DNA of 8,189 nucleotides from Gammaproteobacteria bacterium (GCA_003162555.1 PMNQ01000153.1:1-8189); one strand, 5' to 3'. Shown: positions 1-5,680, counted from the first letter of the stretch. Notes: a model not told the origin generated them from the sequence alone. Numbers and translations are program-made.

Positions 1-81
1 CAGATCGAGGCGAAGGCGCTGCGCAAGCTCCGGCACCCGAGCCGCAGCGAACAGCTGCGCAGCTTCCTGATGGATGACTGA
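1..81 (+). CDS. rpoD: RNA polymerase primary sigma factor RpoD (sigma-70), C-terminal end only
   Basis: Only the last 26 codons and a TGA stop (79-81) lie in the window. They read QIEAKALRKLRHPSRSEQLR followed by SFLMDD. This is the recognition helix end of region 4.2 and the conserved tail of primary sigma factors (E. coli RpoD ends RHPSRSEVLRSFLDD). Region 4.2 contacts the -35 promoter element in the RNA polymerase holoenzyme. RpoS, RpoH and FliA do not end in this way, so the assignment to RpoD is firm despite the short fragment. The gene enters from the left edge of the window. Its stop codon overlaps the ATG of the next open frame (ATGACTGA arrangement), which suggests translational coupling to the small gene that follows. 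Confidence 0.93.
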   Translation, partial: QIEAKALRKLRHPSRSEQLRSFLMDD

Positions 82-376
82 CCCAGCTGACCAGCCCGCG
101 TACCGCCATCCGGTGGTCTATCGCACGGTGCGCGGCCTGACGCTCTCGGGTGGCCGCGAGGCCGCTGGCACGGTCCACAGCGCGGTGCAGCCGCCGCTGC
201 GCGTCAGCGAAACGGTGCGCGTACGGCGCGGTACTGATCCCGATGCGATTGATTCCGGAGCCGCGCCCGACACTGTGTCAGTGCAGAATGACCCGACCGT
301 GCAGAAAGACCCGACCGAGCAGGATGACTCCGCCGGGCTGTACGAGCTGCGCCGTTACAGCGAACCGAACGACTAG
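74..376 (+). CDS. Hypothetical 100-residue protein overlapping the rpoD stop
   Basis: I do not recognise this protein. Its ATG lies inside the last codons of rpoD, an 8-nt overlap that would allow coupled translation; there is no clear Shine-Dalgarno sequence. Third codon positions are mostly G or C, like the genes around it, and this is the main support for real coding. The N-terminal half is rich in Val, Arg, Thr and Pro (VVYRTVRGLTLSGG, then VSETVRVRRGTD). The C-terminal third is acidic and hydrophilic and carries three consecutive hexapeptides (VQNDPT, VQKDPT, EQDDSA; residues 70-87). No signal peptide, membrane segment or known motif is visible. It is probably a soluble, partly disordered protein. 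It could also be a non-coding extension of the rpoD transcript with coding-like composition, so confidence is moderate. Confidence 0.5.
   Translation: MTDPADQPAYRHPVVYRTVRGLTLSGGREAAGTVHSAVQPPLRVSETVRVRRGTDPDAIDSGAAPDTVSVQNDPTVQKDPTEQDDSAGLYELRRYSEPND
281..334 (+). repeat. Three tandem 18-bp units, in frame
   Basis: Units lie at 281-298, 299-316 and 317-334. Units 1 and 2 differ at a single base (GTGCAGAAtGACCCGACC versus GTGCAGAAaGACCCGACC). Unit 3 is more diverged (GAGCAGGATGACTCCGCC). Being multiples of three, they add hexapeptides of pattern (V/E)Q(N/K/D)D(P/S)(T/A) without shifting the frame. The copy number could vary between strains by slippage or unequal recombination. Confidence 0.8.
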
Positions 377-400
377 CGGCGCCAGTCCCCCGCGCCCGCC

Positions 401-715
401 ATGAGCACTACAACGCGCTGGTTCGCCGAGATCGCCACCCGCTCGGCCAACGACATCATGAGTTTTCAGTTTCCGACCCGCGACATCGATCCGGCCGGTG
501 GCGTCGACCGGCACAGCGGTGTATTTGTCACGGTCAGTGAATTGGGCGCTCCACAGCGTGGTCCGGCCGATTTCCCGTTCATCGGCGCTGCCTCGATCGC
601 AGTGCGAAACGTGGCGCCCGCCGACGACGGCACGGTGCAGCTGTGGCTGGCGGTCGCGCCGCCAGGCGAGGGCAGCCTGAACGTACGCATCCAGTTCCTG
701 GTCTGCAACGACTGA
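401..715 (+). CDS. Hypothetical 104-residue protein, beta-rich C-terminus
   Basis: I cannot name this protein. The frame is open for 104 codons with a GC-rich third position and ends at TGA 713-715. The C-terminal half (about residues 58-102) looks like a small folded beta domain: FPFIGAASIAVRNVAP, an acidic turn, VQLWLAVAP, then LNVRIQFLV. No signal peptide or membrane helix is visible. It starts 24 bp after the preceding small gene, in the same direction as rpoD, so it may belong to the rpoD transcript. The start is uncertain because no Shine-Dalgarno sequence precedes the ATG at 401. A second in-frame ATG at 458 (MSFQFPTRDID) is equally unsupported by a ribosome site. The C-terminal part is the more convincing as real protein. 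The gene is convergent with fipA, 19 bp away. Confidence 0.6.
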   Translation: MSTTTRWFAEIATRSANDIMSFQFPTRDIDPAGGVDRHSGVFVTVSELGAPQRGPADFPFIGAASIAVRNVAPADDGTVQLWLAVAPPGEGSLNVRIQFLVCND

Positions 716-734
716 GGCTTGCCGCCGGCGTTGA

Positions 735-1199
735 TCAGTGCGAGCTGCGCCGCGCGCGCGCCTGTTGCAGCGCGACCAGCACCCGCGCTTCACCGTTGAC
801 GATGCCGCAGCGATTGGCAATTTCCGCCGCGCTGCTCCCCCGCGCTGCGAGCTGCGCTGCGGCGTAATAGTCGCCGGCGCCGCTCACCAGCTGCGGCTCG
901 CGCGCCATGACGGCGGCCAGCAAGGCGGTGTCGGCGTCCGTGCCGCCCGCGAAGCCAGCGGCGGTGTCATGCGGCGGAGCGGACGTGGCCGCGGCCTGCT
1001 GCGTATCGAAGCGCAACAGGTCGAGTTGTTCAAAGATGCGCGCCAGCTCGGCGCGGTGCGCGCGATGGCCGCGCCGCAGCGTGTAGCTCAGTACGCACAG
1101 CGCCAGCGCGAGCGCCAGCAGGCTGGCGGGGAGCGCCGCGCTCAGGACCAGCGTCCAGTCTGGATGCAGATGCAGGTTCAGGGCGTGAAATTTCAGCAT
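735..1199 (-). CDS. fipA: FipA-type DUF2802 membrane protein (polar flagellum placement factor)
   Basis: This 154-residue protein has a short N-terminal segment, one membrane helix (about residues 16-40), a basic stop-transfer stretch (LRRGHRAHR), a helical, probably coiled-coil segment (about 47-70), a low-complexity linker (70-90) and a C-terminal DUF2802 domain (about 105-148). The domain signature is YYAAAQLAARGSSAAEIANR followed by CGIVNGEARVLVAL, which resembles a helix-turn-helix. In Vibrio, Shewanella and Pseudomonas, DUF2802 proteins encoded at the end of the flagellar/chemotaxis cluster have been named FipA; they are membrane-anchored, bind FlhF and help bring it to the cell pole. 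Location and architecture match, so I infer the same role. The start is well supported: GGAG lies 6 nt before the ATG. The gene is 54 bp downstream of motD and has its own sigma-54-type promoter. Family membership is secure; the FipA function is inferred. Confidence 0.82.
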   Translation of the reverse strand: MLKFHALNLHLHPDWTLVLSAALPASLLALALALCVLSYTLRRGHRAHRAELARIFEQLDLLRFDTQQAAATSAPPHDTAAGFAGGTDADTALLAAVMAREPQLVSGAGDYYAAAQLAARGSSAAEIANRCGIVNGEARVLVALQQARARRSSH

Positions 1200-1232
1200 G
1201 ACAGTCTCCGGGTATTCTCTGAGTCAGGATGA

Positions 1233-1248
1233 AGCAGCATTCGTGCCA
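1233..1248 (-). promoter_or_regulatory. Sigma-54 (RpoN) -24/-12 promoter for fipA
   Basis: Read on the minus strand the site is TGGCACG-AATG-CTGCT. The -24 element TGGCACG is a perfect match to the sigma-54 consensus, and the -12 element CTGCT keeps the key GC of TTGCA/T. GG to GC spacing is exactly 10 nt. It lies just after the motD stop and predicts a transcription start near 1222, leaving about 23 nt of leader that contains the fipA GGAG ribosome site. An A6 tract (1249-1254, minus strand) sits immediately upstream. In polar flagellates such promoters usually need a FleQ/FlrC-type activator; I do not see a clear activator site. Confidence 0.65.
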
Positions 1249-1253
1249 TTTTT

Positions 1254-2132
1254 TCAGGGGCTGGCGTAGCCGCCGTTGCGACCACGCCCCATGATGATGA
1301 CGACCACGCGGCGGTTGGCATTGCGGCCGGTCGGACTGGTGTTGGCCTGCAGCGGGCGATACTGGCCGTAGCCCACCACGGCGAGCCGCTGCGGATCCAC
1401 GCCGCGCTCGCTGAACAGGCGCACCACGCTGCCGGCGCGCGCGGCCGACAGCTCCCAGTTCGAGTGAAAAACACCCGAACGTATCGGCACGTTGTCGGTG
1501 TGACCTTCGACGCGCACGGCATTGGGCCAGGGCTTGAGCGAATCAGCCAGCCGCTGCAGCACCGGCAGCGCCGCCGGCGCCGGCTCGGCCACGCCGCTGG
1601 CAAAAAGAATGTCGGCGCTGATCTGCACCTGCACCGAATCGCCCTGCTTCGACACGTGCACCAGGTTGCTCCTGATCAGGTTGGCGAGCACACCGCTGAC
1701 GTCGGCTTCGACGCCAGCCAGTTCCTTCTGCCGCGCGGCTTCCGCCTCGATCAGCGCGGCATTGGCCGCATCGCGTGGATCGGCCGAACCGGCCATGCGC
1801 TGGCCGTCGCGCACCGTGCCGCGCGCCTGCGGCAGCGGCATGAGCATGTGCGCCGGCATGCCAGCGGTGAACATGCGATTCACTTCGGTGATCGGCAGCT
1901 GTTCGCTGATGTTCTGCGGCATGTCGCCGATCGGAATCGGCTGCGGCGTACGCGGCGTGCCGCGGAATTCGGCGCTCAGCGCATCCGACAGCACGCGGTA
2001 CTTGCCGGAATTTACCGACGAGATCGAGTACATCACCACGAAGAACGCGAGCAGCAACGTCATCAGGTCGCCGTAGGGAATGGCCCACGCCTCGTGGTTC
2101 TCGTGCTCCAGATGTGTGCGCCGGCGCGCCAT
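1254..2132 (-). CDS. motD: Flagellar motor stator protein MotD (MotB family)
   Basis: MotB-type stator subunit of 292 residues, which couples proton flow to torque and anchors the stator to peptidoglycan. The N-terminus is basic and His-rich, followed by one membrane helix (about 19-40; PYGDLMTLLLAFFVVMYSIS). Asp22 is the expected proton-carrying residue of the GDLMTLLLAFFVVM motif. Residues 60-125 form a Pro- and Ala-rich periplasmic linker, including the plug region expected after the helix. Residues about 165-281 are the OmpA/MotB peptidoglycan-binding domain (VRVEGHTDNVPI at 206-217, NWELSAARAGSVVRLF at 225-240, GRNANRRVVVII at 269-280). It starts 2 bp after the motC stop (TAA-CC-ATG), so translation is probably coupled; the ribosome site is weak. 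MotD is the name used for the second stator set of Pseudomonas; in Xanthomonas-type annotation the same gene is called motB. Confidence 0.93.
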   Translation of the reverse strand: MARRRTHLEHENHEAWAIPYGDLMTLLLAFFVVMYSISSVNSGKYRVLSDALSAEFRGTPRTPQPIPIGDMPQNISEQLPITEVNRMFTAGMPAHMLMPLPQARGTVRDGQRMAGSADPRDAANAALIEAEAARQKELAGVEADVSGVLANLIRSNLVHVSKQGDSVQVQISADILFASGVAEPAPAALPVLQRLADSLKPWPNAVRVEGHTDNVPIRSGVFHSNWELSAARAGSVVRLFSERGVDPQRLAVVGYGQYRPLQANTSPTGRNANRRVVVIIMGRGRNGGYASP

Positions 2133-2134
2133 GG

Positions 2135-2875
2135 TTATTCCAGATAACTGCGCAGGCGGTTGTCGATGCCGCGCGGATTGTCGCCCTGGGCAATGCCGAT
2201 CAGGCCTTCGATCAGCATGGCGTGCACGTGCGCGTGCGCATGCACCGCCACCTGAAGTTTGTTGGCCATCGGCAGGAACAGCAGGTTGGCCATGCCGATG
2301 CCGTACACCGTGGCGGTGAACGCCGCGGCGATGCCGTGTCCGAGCTGGCTCGGATCGGCGAGGTGCTGCATGACCGCCATCAGGCCGAGCACGGCGCCGA
2401 TGATGCCGAGTGTCGGTGAGTACACGCCCATGCCTTCGAATACCCGCGCCGCGCGCAGGTCGGCCGACTCGCGTACCTGCATGTCGACTTCGAGCGTGGC
2501 GCGGATCGCGTCGGGAGAATTGCCATCGACCACCAGCTGCAACCCGCGGCGCAGGAACGGATCAGTCTCGCGCCCCAGCACCGGCTCCAGCCCGAGCAGG
2601 CCCTGCTTGCGCGAGATGCCGCTCCACTCGACCAGTTTGCGGATCTGCGCCTCGGGCTCGCGCGTCGGCGGGCGGAACACCCACGGCAGCATCACCAGCG
2701 CGCGGCGCATCACTTCGAGCGGCGTCTGCACGCAGATCGCCGCGAGCGTGCCGACCATGACGATCATGAACGCCGCCCATGACAGCAACGCATGCAGGCC
2801 CGCGCCCTTCAGCACGGCGCCAGCAATGATCGCCGTGCCGGCGAGCAGGACTCCAATTATGCTGAGTATGTCCAC
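2135..2875 (-). CDS. motC: Flagellar motor stator protein MotC (MotA family)
   Basis: MotA/TolQ-type stator subunit of 246 residues with four membrane helices, at about 2-21, 31-50, 148-170 and 182-204. The cytoplasmic loop between helices 2 and 3 contains SRKQGLLGLE (88-97), with the Arg/Lys and Glu residues that in E. coli MotA interact with the rotor protein FliG. Helix 3 has the conserved SPTLGIIGAVLGL proline segment, and helix 4 has AAAFTATVYGIGMANLLFLP. The C-terminus has the family motif LIEGLIGIAQGDNPR. I chose the GTG at 2875 because VDILSIIGVLLAG is where family members begin; an upstream ATG at 2947 would add 24 residues unlike the family, encoded inside fliA. AAGG lies 4 nt before the GTG; a stronger AGGAG lies 13 nt before it, an unusual spacing. 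It begins 19 bp after fliA. An unusual HAHAHVH run (212-218) sits in the cytoplasmic tail. Confidence 0.92.
   Translation of the reverse strand: MDILSIIGVLLAGTAIIAGAVLKGAGLHALLSWAAFMIVMVGTLAAICVQTPLEVMRRALVMLPWVFRPPTREPEAQIRKLVEWSGISRKQGLLGLEPVLGRETDPFLRRGLQLVVDGNSPDAIRATLEVDMQVRESADLRAARVFEGMGVYSPTLGIIGAVLGLMAVMQHLADPSQLGHGIAAAFTATVYGIGMANLLFLPMANKLQVAVHAHAHVHAMLIEGLIGIAQGDNPRGIDNRLRSYLE
2220..2245. repeat. 26-bp strictly alternating purine-pyrimidine tract inside motC
   Basis: Every base from 2220 to 2245 alternates purine and pyrimidine, mostly as GC, GT/AC and CA steps (for example GCGTGCACGTGCGCGTGCGC). Such tracts favour left-handed Z-DNA under negative supercoiling. It encodes most of the HAHAHVH segment of MotC, so it could simply be a by-product of the codon choices CAC/CAT and GCG/GTG. 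Confidence 0.75.
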
Positions 2876-2894
2876 GATGCCTTGAGCGCTCCTG

Positions 2895-3623
2895 TCAACC
2901 GCGCCACTCGGTGAGCAGCGCCTTGAGGCGCACCAGCGCCTGGCCATGCAACTGGCAGGCGCGCGATTCCGTGACCTTGAGCACCGCGCCGATTTCCTTG
3001 AGATTCAGTTCCTGCTCGTAGTACAGCGAGAGCACCAGCCGTTCGCGTTCCGGCAGCGCCTTGATGGCTGTGGTCACGGCCTGGCGGCGCGCGTCCTCGA
3101 GCGCTTCGCCCTGCGGATCGGGTCCGTCATGCGGCAGGCGGTCGAGCGTCGAATCCTCGCCGTCGTCGGCGTCATTGAGACGCAGCAGCTGGCAGCCGAG
3201 CGCGTCCTGCAGGATGCCGTGGTACTGCTGGAGTGGCACGCCCAGTTGCGCGGCCACGTCGGCGTCGCTGGCCTCGCGGCCGGTGCGTGCCTCGACATCG
3301 CGCATGGCCGCGGCGGCGGCGCGCGCCTTGCGGTGCACGGAGCGCGGCGCCCAGTCGAGCTTGCGCAACGCGTCGAGCATCGCGCCGCGGATGCGGATGC
3401 CGGCGTAGGTCTCGAAACTGGCGCCGCGGCCGGCCATGAAGTGCTGCGCGGCCTCGAGCAGGCCGATCATGCCCGACTGCACCAGGTCATCCACCTCGAC
3501 CTGCGGCGGGAGCCGTCCGGCGAGGTGATAGGCGATGCGCTTGACGAGGTCGGCATGCTGGCGCACGAGCGCGTCGAAGTTCGGCTGTGGAGCCGCGCTG
3601 GCATAAGCTTGTACGCCGTTCAT
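2895..3623 (-). CDS. fliA: Flagellar sigma factor FliA (sigma-28)
   Basis: Sigma factor for late flagellar genes, 242 residues, the normal family length (about 240). Region 2 spans about residues 16-100: LVKRIAYHLAGRLPPQVEVD and DLVQSGMIGLLEAAQHF form 2.1-2.2, and FETYAGIRIRGAMLDALRKL then DWAPRSVHRKAR give 2.3-2.4, which melts and reads the -10 element. Region 3 is about 100-160. Region 4 (about 180-238) ends in the helix-turn-helix LNLKEIGAVLKV-TESRACQLHGQALVRLK that binds the -35 element. The ATG overlaps the fleN stop by 4 nt (ATGA), so the two are translationally coupled. The activity of FliA is normally held by the anti-sigma factor FlgM until export switches; flgM is not in this window. 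I see no convincing sigma-28 promoter in the visible intergenic regions, so its targets lie elsewhere. Confidence 0.96.
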   Translation of the reverse strand: MNGVQAYASAAPQPNFDALVRQHADLVKRIAYHLAGRLPPQVEVDDLVQSGMIGLLEAAQHFMAGRGASFETYAGIRIRGAMLDALRKLDWAPRSVHRKARAAAAAMRDVEARTGREASDADVAAQLGVPLQQYHGILQDALGCQLLRLNDADDGEDSTLDRLPHDGPDPQGEALEDARRQAVTTAIKALPERERLVLSLYYEQELNLKEIGAVLKVTESRACQLHGQALVRLKALLTEWRG

Positions 3624-4483
3624 TTGATCACCCGCAATCGCGCCGCCGGGCGCGTCAGTAGTCTCTCGAAGAAGAATTCAATGCGGCCGCTGGGCTGCTG
3701 CGGCAACGACCAGCGCTGCACGTCCTGCGCGAGGCGCCGATAGGCGCGCGCGGCGGGACCGGCCGGATACGCTGAAAGCACCGTGCGTTGCGCACGCACC
3801 GCCTGCGGCACATCGGCGTCGTCGGGAATCTCGCCGGCGTAGTCGAGCGCGACCTCGAGGTAGCGGTCGGTCACGCGCTGCAGGCGCAGGAACAGGTTCT
3901 GCGCCTCGGCGCCGTTGCGTGCCATGTTGACCAGCACGCGGAATGAATTCACCTGACGCTCGCGGCTCAGCACCTTGATCAGCGCGTAGGCATCGGTCAG
4001 CGAGGCCGGCTCGTTGCGCAGCACGATCAATTGCTGCTGCGCGGCCTGACAGAAGTCCAGCACGGATGCATGCAGGCCCGGCGCGGTATCGACTATGAGG
4101 ATCTCGAAATTTCCCGGGAGCGCGGCCAGGCCGCGAATGATGGCCGCGTTGCCGGCCGTGCCGAGCTGCGCCATGCGCGCGATGCCGGACGCAGCCGGGA
4201 TCACGCTGACGCCGTCGGCCGTGCGCAGCACGATTTCTTCCAGGCGAGCTTCGCCGCTCACGACCTGTTCGAGCGTATGGGTCGGAGTAAGCCCCAGCAG
4301 CACATCCACGCTGGCCAGACCCAGGTCGCCATCGAGCAGCAGCACGCGCCGGCCGGCCTGCGCCAGCGCCGTGGCGAGATTGACCGCGATGGTGGTCTTG
4401 CCGGTGCCGCCCTTGCCGCCGGTGACGGCGATCGCCTGTACCGCACCCGTGGCGGTCCGCTCCTCCAGGTGGCTATGCGGCAT
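3620..4483 (-). CDS. fleN: FleN/FlhG, MinD-type ATPase controlling flagellar number
   Basis: ParA/MinD-family ATPase of 287 residues that limits flagellar number by acting on FlhF and on the master activator FleQ in polar flagellates. Deviant Walker A is TGGKGGTGKTT (21-31) with signature Lys24 and P-loop Lys29. The switch I segment is LLLDGDLGLASVDVLLGL (48-65), and Walker B is EILIVDTAPG (127-136). ITDAYALIK-like SLTDAYALIK (161-170), VTDRYLEVALDYAGEIP (204-220) and IEFFFERLL (268-276) are typical of FleN. I chose the ATG at 4483, not an upstream one at 4555, because the family P-loop starts about 20 residues in and GGGGGA lies 7 nt before this ATG. The start lies 11 nt inside flhF and the stop overlaps fliA by 4 nt. 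The N-terminal 16 residues show no DQAxxLR motif, the element that activates FlhF in Bacillus and Shewanella. The C-terminus runs 11 residues past FFERLL. Confidence 0.94.
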   Translation of the reverse strand: MPHSHLEERTATGAVQAIAVTGGKGGTGKTTIAVNLATALAQAGRRVLLLDGDLGLASVDVLLGLTPTHTLEQVVSGEARLEEIVLRTADGVSVIPAASGIARMAQLGTAGNAAIIRGLAALPGNFEILIVDTAPGLHASVLDFCQAAQQQLIVLRNEPASLTDAYALIKVLSRERQVNSFRVLVNMARNGAEAQNLFLRLQRVTDRYLEVALDYAGEIPDDADVPQAVRAQRTVLSAYPAGPAARAYRRLAQDVQRWSLPQQPSGRIEFFFERLLTRPAARLRVIK

Positions 4484-5645
4484 GGAGCTGTCCCCCGAAG
4501 TGCTGTGCCAGCAGTTCCGGATCGATGCCGGCGGCGCCAGCGCGCGCCAGTTCAACGGCGCGCGCCACCAGCAGCTGCGCGCGTGCTGGGCGCAGGTCTT
4601 CCGTTATGCGCGGTCCGTCGCTCAGGTAGGCGACCGGCAGGCCGCCGCGTACCAGCGTCGAGAGCACTCCGCCGAAGGAAGCGGCCTCGTCGCAGCGCGT
4701 GATCGCGCAGCAACTGGCGGCCAGCGGCGCTGCGCGCCGCAGCATTTCATCGAGCACGCCGCTCTGTACGCTGGCCGGCAACAGCAGCATGCGCTGCACC
4801 GGGAGCGGTGCGCCCTCGAGCGCCGCGCACAGCTCCGCAGCCGGAGCGGCCTCGGCGGTCAACGCCGGCGTATCGATCAGCACCAGTTCCTGGCTGGCAA
4901 AGCGTGCTGCCGCGGCGGCGAACTCCGCGCCGCTGGCGTAGCGGAAACTCGGCACGCCCAGGAGCCGTCCGAGCGAGCGCGCCTGTTCGGCGGCACCGAT
5001 ATGTTCATCGTCGATGGTGACGATCGTCAGTCCATCATTGCCGTGTTCCAGCAGCCAGCGCAGCGCCAGCTTGGCGAGCATGGTGGTCTTGCCGGCTCCG
5101 GCGGCGCCGATCAGCGCCAGCGCGCCGCGCCTGGCGGCCGGTGGCTCGCACACGCTGATGCGCTGCGCGAGCAGCTCGAGGTGCGCCTGCTGCGCGGTCT
5201 CGGCGCTGAGGTCGGCGGGCAAGGCATCGGTCACCTGCATGGCGACATCGCGCGCCACACCGAGCGCAGTCAATTCGGACAGCGCCCGCGCCCGCAGCGG
5301 CTCGCGGCGCGTGTAATCGTTCCAGGCGAGCGCCGCAAGCTGCCGCTCGAGCAGCTGCCTGAGCGTGCGCAGCTCCTCGCTCATCGACAACTGTTCGGAT
5401 GCGCTGACCGCCGGTGGCAGTGCGCCGGCTGCAGTCGCAGCCACCGCGGCGGCCGACGCAGCAGCGGCTGTGGCCGTTGTGCCACCGCCCAGCGGCGCCG
5501 GCGGTTCGGCGTCGCAAGCCGCATTGACTTCCACACCCTGTCCGAGAGCGCGGGTAGAAAGTATGACCGCGTCGGCGCCGAGGTCCGCGCGGATCTGGCG
5601 GAGCGCATCGCGCATGTCCGTCCCGAGGAATTGTTTGATCTTCAT
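4473..5645 (-). CDS. flhF: FlhF, SRP-type GTPase for polar flagellum placement, with diverged GTPase motifs
   Basis: FlhF is the third SRP-GTPase after Ffh and FtsY; as a GTP-bound dimer at the membrane it marks the flagellar assembly site. Here it has 390 residues. The N-terminal B domain (1-45) is typical: MKIKQFLGTDMRDALRQIRA then DLGADAVILSTR. An Ala-rich linker follows (about 47-82). The N domain is about 85-165 and the G domain about 173-375. The P-loop GAAGAGKTTMLAKLA (180-194) is intact. The next motifs are not: G2 reads DDEHIGAAEQ (212-221) where the family has D-T/S-Y/F-R-IGA; G3 reads DTPA (258-261) instead of DTAG; G4 reads TRCD (316-319) instead of TKLD. The region after it (ITEDLRPA, 347-354) still aligns. 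I checked these codons on the DNA. The start has a weak ribosome site and lies 35 bp after flhA. Identity is clear; full GTPase activity is doubtful. Confidence 0.93.
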   Translation of the reverse strand: MKIKQFLGTDMRDALRQIRADLGADAVILSTRALGQGVEVNAACDAEPPAPLGGGTTATAAAASAAAVAATAAGALPPAVSASEQLSMSEELRTLRQLLERQLAALAWNDYTRREPLRARALSELTALGVARDVAMQVTDALPADLSAETAQQAHLELLAQRISVCEPPAARRGALALIGAAGAGKTTMLAKLALRWLLEHGNDGLTIVTIDDEHIGAAEQARSLGRLLGVPSFRYASGAEFAAAAARFASQELVLIDTPALTAEAAPAAELCAALEGAPLPVQRMLLLPASVQSGVLDEMLRRAAPLAASCCAITRCDEAASFGGVLSTLVRGGLPVAYLSDGPRITEDLRPARAQLLVARAVELARAGAAGIDPELLAQHFGGQLHAA

Positions 5646-5680
5646 AGGCTGTATGCCAGGGTGTGATTTGCAGTGGTTGT

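Noticed and set aside
751..760. (CG)5 run at the 3' end of fipA as a repeat element
   Set aside because: Short, and explained by the ARARR codons in GC-rich DNA.
278..820. Minus-strand 180-codon frame running from the fipA end into the plus-strand small genes
   Set aside because: It overlaps fipA in another frame and is antisense to two frames with better coding character; the product has no recognisable features.
738..1232. Plus-strand 164-codon frame opposite fipA
   Set aside because: Antisense to a recognised DUF2802 gene that has a ribosome site; the Arg/Gln/Gly-rich product is typical of shadow frames.
1464..2147. Plus-strand 227-codon frame opposite motD
   Set aside because: Entirely antisense to an unmistakable MotB-family gene; no domain or ribosome site.
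2876..2947. Upstream ATG giving motC a 24-residue N-terminal extension
   Set aside because: The added residues (MARRWCASRR...) do not match MotA-family starts and are encoded inside fliA; the GTG at 2875 gives the usual start.
4484..4555. Upstream ATG giving fleN a 24-residue extension
   Set aside because: The extension lies inside flhF in another frame; the ATG at 4483 has a GGGGGA ribosome site at good spacing and fits the family N-terminus.
4095..5666. A 523-codon plus-strand open frame opposite flhF and the 5' part of fleN
   Set aside because: It is antisense to two clear family genes; its product is low-complexity, Arg/Ala/Gln-rich and shows no domain. Long antisense frames are expected where codon third positions are strongly G/C.
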